A stretch of 64,000 nt of DNA, from NCBI GenBank assembly GCA_029261895.1, contig JAJDAK010000031.1:1-64000 (forward strand), given 5' to 3'. Positions 52,967 to 63,700 of this stretch are shown here, in pieces. Positions within the stretch are counted from its first letter, which is position 1, and each line of letters opens with the position of its first letter. This stretch comes from Deltaproteobacteria bacterium (GTDB lineage Bacteria; Myxococcota_A; UBA9160; SZUA-336). Below the pieces are notes generated by a model, which saw only the letters and a program-made list of their open reading frames with translations, was not told where the DNA came from and did no database searches. The position numbers and the translations under genes are program-made.

Positions 52967-53653
52967 CTATTTATCGTAAAAATGTTTCGGGAACCAATCC
53001 TCGCGACCTGTCGGCAGGAGATCAAACATCATCCAGGTCGGGGTAAAGAGATCCATCATTCGATGGTGTCGCTCGACGAGCGAACCTTCCGTCGAAAGCG
53101 AATGATAAATATCTCCGGACTCATCACGCACAAACACACTGTTGCCGGGCAGCTGACGATCGATCGCAAGCTCGACACCCATATCGGGATTGAAATCGTT
53201 GTCGTGGCTCGAAAGCAGTCGAATATTGCGCCAGCCGCGTTGACGTCCCCAGTCGCGCAGCTTTGCGATCGGTGCGCGCGCCACGAGCACGAAGTTAACC
53301 TTATCGCTGATATGCGGATGCGCCGAATCATAACTATCCGCCCACATGCTGCACATCGGGCACCCGCGCTCACTCTCCGGCGCGAACATCATATGATCCA
53401 CGATGAGTTGGTTCTTCCCGTCCGCGAATAACTCAGTGAATCGCGTATCAAAGAAATCACTCTCGTTATTGCGCGTAAGATCTGCCGGGCCTTCACGAAA
53501 GACGTAGTCTCTTTCAATCTTGGCACCCCGCGGTAAACGGCGTCGCATCTCAGCAACCGCTTCGCATTGGTCCTTCAACGCGAGCTCTGCTTCTAAAAGC
53601 TCGTCACGATGTTTTCGATACTCGGCACTCTGCTGATCATGAATCCAAGCCAT
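52967..53653 (-). CDS. DUF899 thioredoxin-like protein
   Basis: This 228-residue protein has the DUF899 pattern: KIERDYVFREGPADLTRNNE, LIVDHMMFAPESERGCPMCS, RAPIAKLRDWGRQRGWRNIR, LSSHDNDFNPDMG and a closing GREDWFPKHFYDK. The fold is thioredoxin-like, and the CPMC motif may be redox-active. The family is widespread but has no firm function. AAGGGAGGT lies upstream of ATG 53653 at a rather long distance. The GST gene follows at once, suggesting a shared redox role. Confidence 0.85.
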   Translation of the reverse strand: MAWIHDQQSAEYRKHRDELLEAELALKDQCEAVAEMRRRLPRGAKIERDYVFREGPADLTRNNESDFFDTRFTELFADGKNQLIVDHMMFAPESERGCPMCSMWADSYDSAHPHISDKVNFVLVARAPIAKLRDWGRQRGWRNIRLLSSHDNDFNPDMGVELAIDRQLPGNSVFVRDESGDIYHSLSTEGSLVERHHRMMDLFTPTWMMFDLLPTGREDWFPKHFYDK

Positions 53654-53728
53654 CGCAGATTCGACCTCCCTTGCCAGGAATCAGGCTAGTATACTCCGGT
53701 ACGACCAAGCCGGATAGGAGACTGAGCG

Positions 53729-54169
53729 ATGCCAAAAGAGGCCGAGAACCGAGCACTCGTTGAAGCGTTTTGGAAGACGCTCTATGTGGATGGAGATGTC
53801 AGCAGGATCGGCGATTTCTTTGCGCCCGACGGACATTACGAAGACGTCCCCGCGCCTGACGCTGGCGCGACCGGTCCGAAGAACATCGAGAAGCGCCTAC
53901 GCATCGGCTTGGACCCGGTGGAGAAATTCACCCATGTCTGCCACCGCATGGTTTGCGAGGGAGATACCGTGATGACCGAACACACGGAAACTTGGGTCTT
54001 CAAAACGGGCGAGTCCACGAGTTTGCCGTTCGTATCGGTACACGTGATCGAAGACGGCAAGTTCAAACTCTGGCGCGACTACTGGGACCTGAATACGTTG
54101 ATGGCCCAAGCACCCCAGTGGTGGCTCGAGCATATCGCTAAGTTTTCCGCTGACGACTTCACGTCATAG
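53729..54169 (+). CDS. SnoaL/limonene-epoxide-hydrolase-like protein
   Basis: This 146-residue protein has the NTF2-like fold: RALVEAFWKTLYVDGDVSRI, FFAPDGHYEDVPAPDAGATG, MVCEGDTVMTEHTETWVFK, and VIEDGKFKLWRDYWDLNTLM. The last block, with Arg and Asp in WRDYWD, resembles limonene-1,2-epoxide hydrolase, whose catalytic Asp-Arg-Asp set lies in such strands. The reaction remains unproven. AGGAG eight bases before ATG 53729 sets the start. It converges on the F420-type oxidoreductase gene. Confidence 0.82.
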   Translation: MPKEAENRALVEAFWKTLYVDGDVSRIGDFFAPDGHYEDVPAPDAGATGPKNIEKRLRIGLDPVEKFTHVCHRMVCEGDTVMTEHTETWVFKTGESTSLPFVSVHVIEDGKFKLWRDYWDLNTLMAQAPQWWLEHIAKFSADDFTS

Positions 54170-54183
54170 CGCGAGCGCTACCG

Positions 54184-54675
54184 CTAGTCGGCGTGCGTAA
54201 GCACGATCACGGGAATCTGGCGGTCACTCGCATTTGAAGCGCGCTCTTTGTAGACATCGTACCCACCGTAGGTCACCAAGGCTTTTTGCCAGAGCGCGTC
54301 GCGCTCTTCACCCACGGCTTCACGCGCTGTGTACTTACCCGAGCCATTCTTAACAATGAGTTCCACTTCGGGATTTTTCTTGATGTTGTGGTACCAAGCG
54401 GGATGTTTGGAACTTCCGCCGTTCGACGCGATCAACACTACGTCCTGCCGGCTCCGGGTGTAGACCAGAGGCGTCTCACGCAGTTCACCCGAACGCGCGC
54501 CGAGCGTGGTGAGCAGGAGAACCGGCTGCCCGGGCGACATACTGAGATGGCCGTTGGTCCAGCGTAGAATCCGTCGGTCCAACGGCGGCAGCACGTTCAA
54601 GTACATCCAAGTACCCACCGGCGAGGAAACAAAACTTTCAGCGAGTCGTTGAAAAACACTCTTCCGGTGTGTCAT
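54184..54675 (-). CDS. Deazaflavin (F420)-dependent nitroreductase-family protein
   Basis: This 163-residue split-barrel protein belongs to the Ddn family, which uses reduced F420 to reduce quinones or nitro compounds. Motifs are PVLLLTTLGARSGELRETPL, IASNGGSSKHPAWYHNIKKN and the last part VTYGGYDVYKERASNASDR then IPVIVLTHAD. I chose ATG 54675, which has a near-ideal AAGGAGG upstream and overlaps the preceding gene by four bases; ATG 54720 lies inside that gene. Such proteins would need F420 made elsewhere in the genome. Menaquinone is a possible substrate. Confidence 0.88.
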   Translation of the reverse strand: MTHRKSVFQRLAESFVSSPVGTWMYLNVLPPLDRRILRWTNGHLSMSPGQPVLLLTTLGARSGELRETPLVYTRSRQDVVLIASNGGSSKHPAWYHNIKKNPEVELIVKNGSGKYTAREAVGEERDALWQKALVTYGGYDVYKERASNASDRQIPVIVLTHAD

Positions 54676-55181
54676 GCGGAAACCTCCTTCGATCTCCAGC
54701 GCGTGATGCGCGGGATCCAACGCGGAACGTTTTCCTTGTACTCCAGATACGGCTCACCGAAGCGCTGCACCAAGCCAGGCTCTTCGAATTGACGAATGTA
54801 GATCAAGTTTCCAACAAAGAAGACCGCGAACCAGCAAAGGATCGCGGTCGAATGAAAAAGCACCGACTCACCGAGCAAAATACAAAACACGCCGGTGATC
54901 ATCGGATTGCGCGTGTGCCTATACACGCCTTCCACAACCAGCTTCTGGGTCGGATCCCAGGGCGCGAGCGTTCCCTCCCCATACTTATAGAAGAACCGAA
55001 TCGTCCAATACATCAGCATGAAACCGGCGAACGCAAACGCCATACCAAAGCCGATGGGGCCCCAAGTTTTTGGGAGGATCGGCCCACCCGTGACCAATAG
55101 CAGGATTGATGGAACGATCACCATCGCCGTACCGGGCAAGATGAGGATCGCGCGTAAATGCGGCCAAAAACCTTTAGACAC
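54672..55181 (-). CDS. Isoprenylcysteine/phospholipid methyltransferase-like membrane protein
   Basis: This 169-residue protein has four to five membrane segments and the ICMT/PEMT pattern LVVEGVYRHTRNPMITGVFC and IRQFEEPGLVQRFGEPYLEY with PRWIPRI at the end. The Arg-Asn-Pro-Met block and the Glu-Glu pair form the SAM site in the family. Bacterial members methylate lipids or small isoprenoid-like acceptors; the substrate is unknown. It overlaps its neighbours by four and eight bases, so the four genes from 56723 down to 54184 form one operon. Confidence 0.88.
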   Translation of the reverse strand: MSKGFWPHLRAILILPGTAMVIVPSILLLVTGGPILPKTWGPIGFGMAFAFAGFMLMYWTIRFFYKYGEGTLAPWDPTQKLVVEGVYRHTRNPMITGVFCILLGESVLFHSTAILCWFAVFFVGNLIYIRQFEEPGLVQRFGEPYLEYKENVPRWIPRITRWRSKEVSA

Positions 55182-55875
55182 GTTGGATTTCTATCCAGAT
55201 AGCGCGGGCCCGCGCAACCAGCTCGCCCGCTTCGGAATAAAGCGCGGTACCGGAAGTATATTTGCGCCCATCCACACTCAAGGACCAACCCAACGCGATA
55301 TAGCGTTCTCCGACTCGAAGTTCCGCTTCCGCTCTGGCGCTCAACGAGCCTAGCACGACCGGGTTCTGGGCGGTCATAAAAGGAAATGCACCCGGACAGT
55401 CGAGGGCCGACCAAATGAACTCGGGCTTGATCCTCCCATCCGCATCGCCGAGCGAGGCATCGGGCTCCCAGGTAGCGGCGACAATATCCCCGTGCCCAAG
55501 CGAGATCGGGAAGATCCGCAAGCCATCACCCTCATCGCGCTCGAATCCGCAGACAAAACAGCTAGGAAAGGGGTGGTCCTTCGAATAACCGCGGCTGTTT
55601 TCCTTCACCGCGTCATAGTCGGGGCATGGCGGAACCTCGATCTCGAAAGGCTTCGTCTTCGCCTCCGCGACCAACGTCTCGCCGTCCCAGAGCTTTGCCT
55701 CCTGATCTGACACCTGCTCCACACGCAGTGGCTTTTCGAGTGGCGGTGGCACGCGTAAGCGCACCTCTGCATCAGGCTCCACATAGGCGGCTAATCGACC
55801 CGCCACGTACCCGCCATTTCCGCTGTTCGGCGGGCCGTGAAAGCGCCGCGCGATTTCTAGACTTAGCGTGGACAT
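55174..55875 (-). CDS. Hotdog-fold thioesterase-like protein
   Basis: This 233-residue protein seems to hold two hotdog-like halves: an N-terminal RRFHGPPNSGNGGYVAGRLA followed by strands (VEQVSDQEAKLWDGETLVAE), and a second half after a Cys pair in PSCFVCGFERDEGDGLRIFP. GGYVAG resembles the glycine-rich turn of acyl-CoA thioesterases. A double hotdog would fit acyl-CoA binding. The reaction is not shown. It overlaps its neighbours by 13 and 8 bases in the minus-strand operon. Confidence 0.72.
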   Translation of the reverse strand: MSTLSLEIARRFHGPPNSGNGGYVAGRLAAYVEPDAEVRLRVPPPLEKPLRVEQVSDQEAKLWDGETLVAEAKTKPFEIEVPPCPDYDAVKENSRGYSKDHPFPSCFVCGFERDEGDGLRIFPISLGHGDIVAATWEPDASLGDADGRIKPEFIWSALDCPGAFPFMTAQNPVVLGSLSARAEAELRVGERYIALGWSLSVDGRKYTSGTALYSEAGELVARARAIWIEIQRV

Positions 55876-56723
55876 CCGGGTCGAACCTCGTTGTCCAAGA
55901 ACTCAACAACCGCGCCCGAGAAAACATCATTCTTATCGCCGGCGACCATATGCGCAGCGTCGGCAACGTCGACAAATTTTGCGTGCGGAACGGCCTCTAG
56001 AAATTCGCGGACGGTTTCCGGTGTGACGATGTCACTCATGCGTCCGCGAACCAGCAGCGTGGGCATCGTCAACTCGCGTGCGACGCCGATCAGATTCACG
56101 CGGTTTACGCGATCGGGATCGCGGCCCTCCATGAACGCCGGATCCCAATGCCAGAAGTAGCGACCGTTATCGCCGCGGCGCAGATTCTTCTCCAAACCCG
56201 AAACGTCTTTCGGGCGTTTGCGATGCGGTAGATAACTCGCAATCTGATCCGCCACCTCTTCAAGCGATTCGAAACCTTCCGGCTTCGCCCGCATGAACTC
56301 CATGATCCTTGCGAGCCCCTCCGGGTTAAATGTCGGGGTCACATCGACCAAGACCAAGGCCTCGAGCTCGACGCGCTCGGGGCCGCCACCAGCCATGAGT
56401 CCGGTGATCCCACCCAAACTCGCACCCACCAGAACCGGCGGGCGCGTCAGTTTGGAGGCTATCGCGCGTAGGTCATGGACGAAGTTGATCCAGACGTAGT
56501 CGCCGTTGGGGCACCATTCGCTATCCCCGTGGCCGCGCGCATCCATCGCGATGCTGTACCAGCCATGCTCCGCGAGCGTCGCCGCCGTCGCCCCCCAAGC
56601 GTGGCGCGTCTGGCCGCCGCCGTGGAGCAGCAAGACCGGCGCATGCGTCGGGTCCCCATAGGCGTCCCCGACGAGCTTCAAGCCTTCATGGCCCTCAAAT
56701 TCGATTCGTGTTCCTGCACTCAT
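55863..56723 (-). CDS. Alpha/beta hydrolase
   Basis: This 286-residue hydrolase has the oxyanion motif VLLLHGGGQTRHAWGA, ARGHGDSEW, the nucleophile elbow PPVLVGASLGGITGLMA with Ser as nucleophile, an Asp in LLVRGRMSDIVTPE and the His in DVADAAHMVAGDK. It is likely an esterase or C-C hydrolase; epoxide hydrolase is less likely because the nucleophile is Ser. I chose ATG 56723 (MSAGTRIEFEG) over ATG 56768. It is the first gene of a four-gene minus-strand operon and is divergent from the epoxide hydrolase gene. Confidence 0.87.
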   Translation of the reverse strand: MSAGTRIEFEGHEGLKLVGDAYGDPTHAPVLLLHGGGQTRHAWGATAATLAEHGWYSIAMDARGHGDSEWCPNGDYVWINFVHDLRAIASKLTRPPVLVGASLGGITGLMAGGGPERVELEALVLVDVTPTFNPEGLARIMEFMRAKPEGFESLEEVADQIASYLPHRKRPKDVSGLEKNLRRGDNGRYFWHWDPAFMEGRDPDRVNRVNLIGVARELTMPTLLVRGRMSDIVTPETVREFLEAVPHAKFVDVADAAHMVAGDKNDVFSGAVVEFLDNEVRPGCPR

Positions 56724-56762
56724 CTGCGGCGCGGTAGAATAACAGATCGATGGAGGACTCTC

Positions 56763-57920
56763 GTGCAACCCTTTGAAATACAGATCCCCGATGCCGTTTT
56801 AGACGACCTTCGCGAGCGCCTGTCGCGAACGCGCTTCCCCGATCAAATCGAGGGCGCCGAGTGGAAATACGGCACCGAGCTCAGCTTCCACCAGGAACTC
56901 GTTCAGTACTGGCTCGATAAGTATGATTGGCGCACGCACGAGCGAGAATTGAATCGCTTCGATCATTTCAAAACTCCGATCGAGAGCGCCGGCGAAACAA
57001 TTGATCTTCATTTCATTCACCAACGCTCTCCTGAACCCAACGCGAAACCACTGGTCATCACGCACGGCTGGCCGGGATCGGTTTACGAATTTCATAAGAT
57101 CATTGGACCGCTGACGGATCCCGTGGCTCATGGCGGTCGCGCCGAAGACGCCTTCCACGTCGTTTGCCCGTCGATTCCAGGCTTTGGTTTTTCGAGCGCG
57201 CCGCGTAAGCCGGGTTTTGATGCAAAGCGGGCCGCTGAAACCATCATCACCTTGATGGCCAAGCTCGGTTATGAAAGCTACGGCGCGCAGGGTGGCGATT
57301 GGGGCGCGGTCATCACACCGTGGATCGGCACGCTCGACCCCCAACACTGCATGGGTATCCATCTCACGATGCTGATCGCGGGCCCGCCTGCGGGCGTGGC
57401 GAATCCTGCCGAAGGACTCACACCGCAAGAACTGCAAGGCCTTGCCGACGCGGGCGCATTTCAAAAGGACGGCGCCGGCTACCAACAGATTCAAGGGACG
57501 CGACCGCAAACACTCGGCTACGGACTGACGGATTCGCCGTCCGGTCTCGCAGCGTGGATCGTCGAAAAATTCCACGCATGGACGGATTGCGATGGCGATG
57601 TTGAAAGTCTCTTCAGCAAAGATGAGCTGCTCACAAACATCATGTTCTACTGGGTTACGCAATCGATCACTTCGTCGACGCGGATCTACTACGAGAGCAT
57701 GAAGACCGGTCATTTCGGGCCGCATCCCGAGCCCGTCACCGTTCCTACCGCGGGCGCCATCTTCCCCAAGGAAATCTATCGCGTCCCACGCAAGTGGGCC
57801 GAGGCGGTTTTCAACGTGCAGCGCTGGAATCTCTTTGACAAAGGCGGTCACTTCGCCGCGCTCGAACAACCCAAAGTTCTCGTCGACGATATGCGCGCGT
57901 TCTTCCGGGATCTCGGTTAG
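56763..57920 (+). CDS. Epoxide hydrolase with EHN domain
   Basis: This 385-residue protein has the N-terminal EHN domain (FEIQIPDAVLDDLRERLSRT, FHQELVQYWLDKYDWRTHER), the oxyanion motif ITHGWPGSVYEFHK, and the nucleophile Asp in GAQGGDWGAVITPW. A Tyr-containing cap follows, then the His in DKGGHFAALEQP. This is the microsomal-type soluble epoxide hydrolase arrangement that opens epoxides to diols. GGAGG six bases before GTG 56763 fixes the start, although the frame is open to 56475 inside the divergent gene. Confidence 0.92.
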   Translation: MQPFEIQIPDAVLDDLRERLSRTRFPDQIEGAEWKYGTELSFHQELVQYWLDKYDWRTHERELNRFDHFKTPIESAGETIDLHFIHQRSPEPNAKPLVITHGWPGSVYEFHKIIGPLTDPVAHGGRAEDAFHVVCPSIPGFGFSSAPRKPGFDAKRAAETIITLMAKLGYESYGAQGGDWGAVITPWIGTLDPQHCMGIHLTMLIAGPPAGVANPAEGLTPQELQGLADAGAFQKDGAGYQQIQGTRPQTLGYGLTDSPSGLAAWIVEKFHAWTDCDGDVESLFSKDELLTNIMFYWVTQSITSSTRIYYESMKTGHFGPHPEPVTVPTAGAIFPKEIYRVPRKWAEAVFNVQRWNLFDKGGHFAALEQPKVLVDDMRAFFRDLG

Positions 57921-57937
57921 TCGACTTGGGGGGGCTC

Positions 57938-60745
57938 GTGATCGCAGCGTCGGCGTTGGTACGCCGAGAACGGCAGCGTGCAGCACTGGCGCAAACTGCG
58001 GCTCTGTTGGGTCGCGACTTCTATTCCTTTGAACAACTCGCGAATGCCTGCGCGGGCGAAACAGCCCTTCCGATTCGGCACGTGCTCGCGGATTACGCGT
58101 GGCAGGAATTGGTACGTCAGTCCGCGCTGCAGGTACCGGGATTCGAGGCCCTCATTCGCGAGCGACCGCGGATTGCGGGCATTCTCGCGGCAAACCTACG
58201 CGACCTCCGCGACGCAGGTGTCGAGCCAAACGCGTTGCCACTGTCTCTCGGTGCATTGATCCCACTTTATAAGGAAGTCGAAAAGGTACTGGGTGAACTG
58301 CAGCGCGATGGAATCGTAGATCGTATCGGTTTGTTCCGCCTCGCGACCAAAGGGGCCGCGGCTTGGATTGCGCGGCGTGGCTTCGACCAAGTCGAACTGC
58401 ATGGCGCAACCGAGTTAGTGGGATCGACGGGTGATTTGATCGAAGCCATCGGCGATGTGATTCCATTGCGGATGTTTCAAGCGGACTTCGGCCATAGCTA
58501 CGCCGAAGAACTGCGTGCGACTTGGCCCTGGCGCTTTCAGCCCGCGCCACAACCCATCGTTGAAAAACCTGCCGCGCTCCAAACAGAACGGCTACACGCC
58601 ATCGCGGCCGCCACACCGCATGCGGAAATCGCCGCCGTGCTCGAGCGTGTTCGCACACTTCTCGAGTCAGGCGCGAAACCCGAGCGGATCTTCATCGTTG
58701 CGCGGACGCTTAAAGCCTACGGCGAATCCATCATCGACCCGTTTCAGCGTGCGGGTATTCCCGTCTCTACCAGTTTCAGTCGATCCATCTTGGAGGATTC
58801 TTGGGTTCAAGCCGCGTTGGCGCTCAGTCAGGCGCTGATTCGAGGGCTCGAACGCGACGCCGTATTGCGCATGCTGCGTTCGCCGCACCTGGTCGATGTC
58901 CCGTCGTGGTCGGTTGCAGATCGGCTGGCTCGAAGCGCCCCCGTCTTGCGCGGAATCGAAGACTGGACCGCAGCACTCGACCACGCGGGCGAGTTACTCC
59001 GAGGCTCTGGCATCGCCGCGGATCCAACGGTGATTGCCGAACTGCGGACGTTCTTAGAAAAACTCGAGCTGGAGAGTCAGAAAGTTTCGCGGACTTCGGG
59101 TTGGCAAAGCATGAGTCGATCGCTGCATTTCGCGTTTCGAAACTGGCTCGGCGATAGCGACGAAGTCGGTGACCGTAGCCTGCGCGTGCTGGAGGAGCTC
59201 AGCGAACTCGATCGGATTTCTGAAATCTGTGGCAGCGACACGGCCTTTACAGCAGGAACATTCTTGAGACTCTTCGAAGACGCACTCCGCCAGACGGAGG
59301 TCCGTCCTTACACCGACGAGAAAGACGGCGTTCAGATTCTGGATGCGCCGCAGGCCCGCGCCGCGTCCTGCGATCATCTCTTCTTGGTCGGCTTCAATCA
59401 CGGTCACTGGCCGCTCGAAAAACGCGAGAACCCCTTCCTACCTGCGACGGTTCGCGAAGAACTCCGAGAACGCGATGGTCGTCCCGTACCCATTCCAAGT
59501 CTGCAGGCATTGGAAGAAGATTTTCTGGTTGGCATGCTGCTCCACCAGGCATGCGAGTCGGCAACGATTTCATGGCACCTGCATGACGCTGCGGGTCGGC
59601 AAACGGCACCGTCCTCTTATATCCACCGCGTTCCAGGACTTGGCATCTCGCTCTTAGAACGCATCAGCCAGATCGAGGCGGAGCCTGTACTGCCTGTCAT
59701 CGACGACGAGCTCAATCAAGGTATCTATCACGCGGGCATCGAGTATCTCCGCATCGTTGAAGATGAATCGGCAACATCGTTGGCATTCGATGGTCAGATC
59801 GGCACTTCAGCCAATCTCTTGGCAGACCCACGGTCGCCCAGCGCTATCGAGCAGTTGGGGCGCTGCCCGCTCCACGCGCTTTTCGCACGCATACTCCGTG
59901 TGCCCGAGTTGGACATACTGCCCGAGCACCATCTCGATGCACGAGAATCCGGCAGTGCGATTCACGCCGTGCTTGCGCTGTTGTTTCAAGAACTCGAAAC
60001 GTGCGGCGCGTTTGCACCCGGCCAGTCCGCGGAATCCACAATTCGGCTCGCGGCGGACATGCTGCCCGACATCATCGACCGCAGTGCTGAGATCGCGAAA
60101 CTCAAACTGGAACGTCGTCATCCAGCACTTTGGCGCGCACTCCGAACACAACTCGAACGCGCTTGCATCGATTTCATCCAGCGAGAATTCCCGCGCCTCT
60201 TGCCTGAAGGCATTCAGAATGCGGAGTTTGAGACAGAGGTCGCGTGGGAATTCAAGTCTTCGGGTCGAACGCTTAAAGTAGAAGGGCGTGCCGACCGGAT
60301 ACTGACTCGCAGCAGCGGCGACGTGATCGTTAGCGACTATAAGACGCGAAAGGACCCCGACTCGCCGGTTCGCATCAAAGACATCGAGCGCGGCGATAGC
60401 TTGCAGCTTCCGCTCTACATGCTCGCAATCGGTGCAGCCAAAAGTACCCGCTCGGTCTCCGGCGAGATTCTCGCGGTACCATCACGACCCGAGCGCGACC
60501 GCGGTCAAGTCAGACAGAAGGATCGACACATCGATTTGGATCAGATCCAGGTGCCGGCCGAACAGACGCTGAATACGCTGGTCGACTTGCTCGACGGCGG
60601 CGTGTTTCCGCTGCGGCGCGACAGTCATTGCGGCTTCTGCGCATACCGCATTGCGTGTCGACGCGAGCATGCGCCCACACGCGCGCGGGTGGATCAAGCC
60701 GTTGAATTCGCGGGATACCACCGACTTCGCGGAGACAAAGCATGA
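57938..60745 (+). CDS. addB: AddB-like helicase-nuclease subunit
   Basis: This protein of about 935 residues is the partner of AddA in processing double-strand breaks for recombination. An inactive helicase-like N-terminal part leads to a C-terminal PD-(D/E)XK nuclease: VEGRADRILTRSSGDVIV then SDYKTRKD holds the catalytic Asp and Lys. Four cysteines fit an Fe-S cluster around the nuclease: one in LGRCPLHALFARI and three in HCGFCAYRIACR, as in known AddB. There is no Walker A motif near the start. I chose GTG 57938, preceded by a G-run; TTG 57926 is also possible. ATGA overlap couples it to addA. Confidence 0.85.
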   Translation: MIAASALVRRERQRAALAQTAALLGRDFYSFEQLANACAGETALPIRHVLADYAWQELVRQSALQVPGFEALIRERPRIAGILAANLRDLRDAGVEPNALPLSLGALIPLYKEVEKVLGELQRDGIVDRIGLFRLATKGAAAWIARRGFDQVELHGATELVGSTGDLIEAIGDVIPLRMFQADFGHSYAEELRATWPWRFQPAPQPIVEKPAALQTERLHAIAAATPHAEIAAVLERVRTLLESGAKPERIFIVARTLKAYGESIIDPFQRAGIPVSTSFSRSILEDSWVQAALALSQALIRGLERDAVLRMLRSPHLVDVPSWSVADRLARSAPVLRGIEDWTAALDHAGELLRGSGIAADPTVIAELRTFLEKLELESQKVSRTSGWQSMSRSLHFAFRNWLGDSDEVGDRSLRVLEELSELDRISEICGSDTAFTAGTFLRLFEDALRQTEVRPYTDEKDGVQILDAPQARAASCDHLFLVGFNHGHWPLEKRENPFLPATVREELRERDGRPVPIPSLQALEEDFLVGMLLHQACESATISWHLHDAAGRQTAPSSYIHRVPGLGISLLERISQIEAEPVLPVIDDELNQGIYHAGIEYLRIVEDESATSLAFDGQIGTSANLLADPRSPSAIEQLGRCPLHALFARILRVPELDILPEHHLDARESGSAIHAVLALLFQELETCGAFAPGQSAESTIRLAADMLPDIIDRSAEIAKLKLERRHPALWRALRTQLERACIDFIQREFPRLLPEGIQNAEFETEVAWEFKSSGRTLKVEGRADRILTRSSGDVIVSDYKTRKDPDSPVRIKDIERGDSLQLPLYMLAIGAAKSTRSVSGEILAVPSRPERDRGQVRQKDRHIDLDQIQVPAEQTLNTLVDLLDGGVFPLRRDSHCGFCAYRIACRREHAPTRARVDQAVEFAGYHRLRGDKA

Positions 60746-63700
60746 CCGACGCCGCCGCCCGAGCGCGCGCCGCGACTGACTACGGGACCAATCTCCTCGT
60801 GGTTGCGGGCGCAGGTACAGGCAAGACGAGCCTCTTGGTCGAACGCTTCCTGAATCAAATCATTGAAATGGATCTCGACATCGCAGAGGCGGTTGCGCTG
60901 ACGTTCACCGAAAAAGCCGCCACTGAAATGCAGACACGTGTTGAAGCCGGCTTTGAGAAACTCGCGTTCGGTTCGGGCGAATCAGCAGAAGCAGATCGCG
61001 CGTTCTTGCATCTATCTCAGACTCTCAACGAAGACGAAATTCGGCTGCGTGCCAAACGAGCCATGGCCAATCTGGCCCGCGCGCGCATCTTCACCATTCA
61101 TCGTTTCTGCGCGGGCGTGCTACGCAATCATCCCGTCGAATCGAGTCTCGATCCCGACTTTGCCATTGATGAAGGCGGCGCGCTTCGTCGGCTCTTTCAA
61201 GAATCGTGGCGTGGCTTTCTTCTCAGCGACGACGGCCCCGAAGGCCTTCATCGTGAGCGTTGGGCCGAGGCCTTGGAACGGCTCGACATCTTCGAACTTC
61301 AAGACATCGCATACGGTCTCGTCGATGCATGCGCAAACGCCCATGACTTTAACGTGGATGACGCGGTCATTTTCGAGCCCGTACAAGATCTCTTGGTACG
61401 CATCGATCTGTTCTCACTGGACGGCGACAGTGGACCCGAACGTTACCTTGCAGCCGCGCGCCCCATACTTAAGGAACTGCTCAACGGCGGAAGCGCCGCC
61501 GCGCGCCAGATACTGAGTCGGACGAGTTTTCAACCCAAGCGGGGTCGCGAACGTGACTTATTGAGTGGCACGCCACCCACCGCGAAACATCATCCTGATG
61601 AGCAGAACCTGGCATTAGAAACCCATCGCTTTCTCAATCGACTTCATCATACCGATGACGAACTCCTCAATATCGCCGTTGAACTCGTCAGACCGTTTGC
61701 ACTCCGATTCCGCGCGGAGTCGCAGCTCCAAGGAATATTGAGCTTTCATCAACTTCTAGTGCTCACCCGAGATCTTTTTCAAGGCCATCCCGAACTTTGT
61801 CGCAAGCTCTCCGAAAGCATCCGCGTGCTCTTTGTGGATGAGTTCCAAGACACAGACCCCGTGCAATACGACATTGTGCTCGCGCTTGCCCGACAGGGTG
61901 CAGATGGCCTCGAGGCCGGAAAACTTTTCATCGTCGGTGATCCCAAACAATCCATCTACCGCTTTCGCGGCGCGGATATCGCGGCCTACCACGGCGCGGC
62001 CAAACGGATTCTGGATGCGGGCGGCATACGCCTGGAACTCACGACGAATTGGCGCTCGGTTCCGGCGTTGGTGGCGTCGCTCGATCCAATCTTCACAAAC
62101 TTGCTCACCCCACAGAGTGAGAGAGATGAAAACTTCGAACCCGGCTACAGCTCACTTGAATCCGGGCGAAGCACTAGCAGCACAGATTCGTGCATCGAGC
62201 TCTGGACGCTTGAGCACGATGCCAAACCCGTATCTGCGGCGCGCGCACGTGCGAGCGAAGGTGAATGGATTGCACGCTGGATTGAATCCGAAAACGTTCA
62301 ACCCGGTGAAACAGCGATCCTGCTCCGCGCACTCACCGATGTCGACGCCTACGCGGAGCCGTTGCGGCGACGCGGAATTCCCCTGCGAATCGAGGGGGGC
62401 TCGACACAGGAGCGCCCGGAGATCCTGCAGCTTCGCGCATTGCTGCGCGCACTTGCCAATCCCAATGACGGTCCAGCGGTACTTGGCATCCTACGTTCAC
62501 CGCTCGGCGCCACGCCGGATCGTGAGTTACTCGATTTCCGTCGAAGCAATTCGGCCAGTTGGTGTTACCTCGAGTCCAAACCGGACCCAGAACTTTTCCC
62601 CAATCTATCGCGCACATTCGAATGGCTACGAATTTGGAACCAAGCCGCGGAACGCATCCCTACAGAAAAATTATTCCAGTTCCTTCAGAGTGAAACGCCG
62701 CTGCTCGCTTTGCACGCAGCTGCAAATGACGGCGGCATCCGCATTGAAAACCTAATTGCAGCGTTTTCAATCTTGCAAGAAGCGGCCCGCCGATCGCCAG
62801 GCGCTACGCTGAGTAAGCACACGGAGAACTTCGAACGCGGCCTCGATTTCAGTTTGCCGGAATCCAATGAAAACAGCGTTCGCATCCTCTCCATTCATGC
62901 CGCAAAGGGACGCCAATTTCCCTTTGTCTTCATGCCCGACCTTGGCCGGACGACCGCAGGGGGTGATGCACGCTTGGGCGGCTCGGCACAGGTTAAAGAA
63001 CTCCGCTCCGAACGCGCGCTTGCGATCCATACACAAGCGGGGCATTCGCTCAGTTGGCTGCGTCACGAATACGAAGAAAAGATGCATGCGGTGGCCGAGT
63101 CGAAGCGACTCTTCTACGTGGCATGCACGCGTGCGATGGATCGCCTCTTCTTCGTCCATGTGCCCCGTACCCGCCAGTCGCACAGCGCCATGGTGAACTA
63201 CTTTGAACATGCGACGTTGCCACAGCAGACGCTGGAACTCGCCGACGCAATCCCGCAGGCGATGCCGGACCGCCGTGCTCCTAGCGCATTGACCCAGCCC
63301 AAGCGCACCGTTCTCCAAGACGCAAAGCCAACCGGCAATGATGCGCAGGAAATCGCACGTCGCGCGGGTGACGTACTCCACGACATGCTTGAGCGCTGGG
63401 ATTTCGAAACTTCGGATTCGCTTGCCGATCACTTGGACGTTGCTGTGGCACGCGCAAGCCAAACGACCTGGGTCGCCACCGGGAAAATTCGGGCTAAAGC
63501 CGAATCACAGCTACAAAGGCTCATGCAGAGCGAGCTGCCCGCATACTTGAAGGGCGTCGATCTGCTCGGACGGGAACTTCCGCTTCTCATCGAATCGGGC
63601 CAGCTCAAACGCATCGACTTGCTTTACCGCGATCCCGACGGACGCTTGGTGGTGGCGGATTACAAAACAGACGCGCGGCCGAACGTGGAAACCGAAGCCC

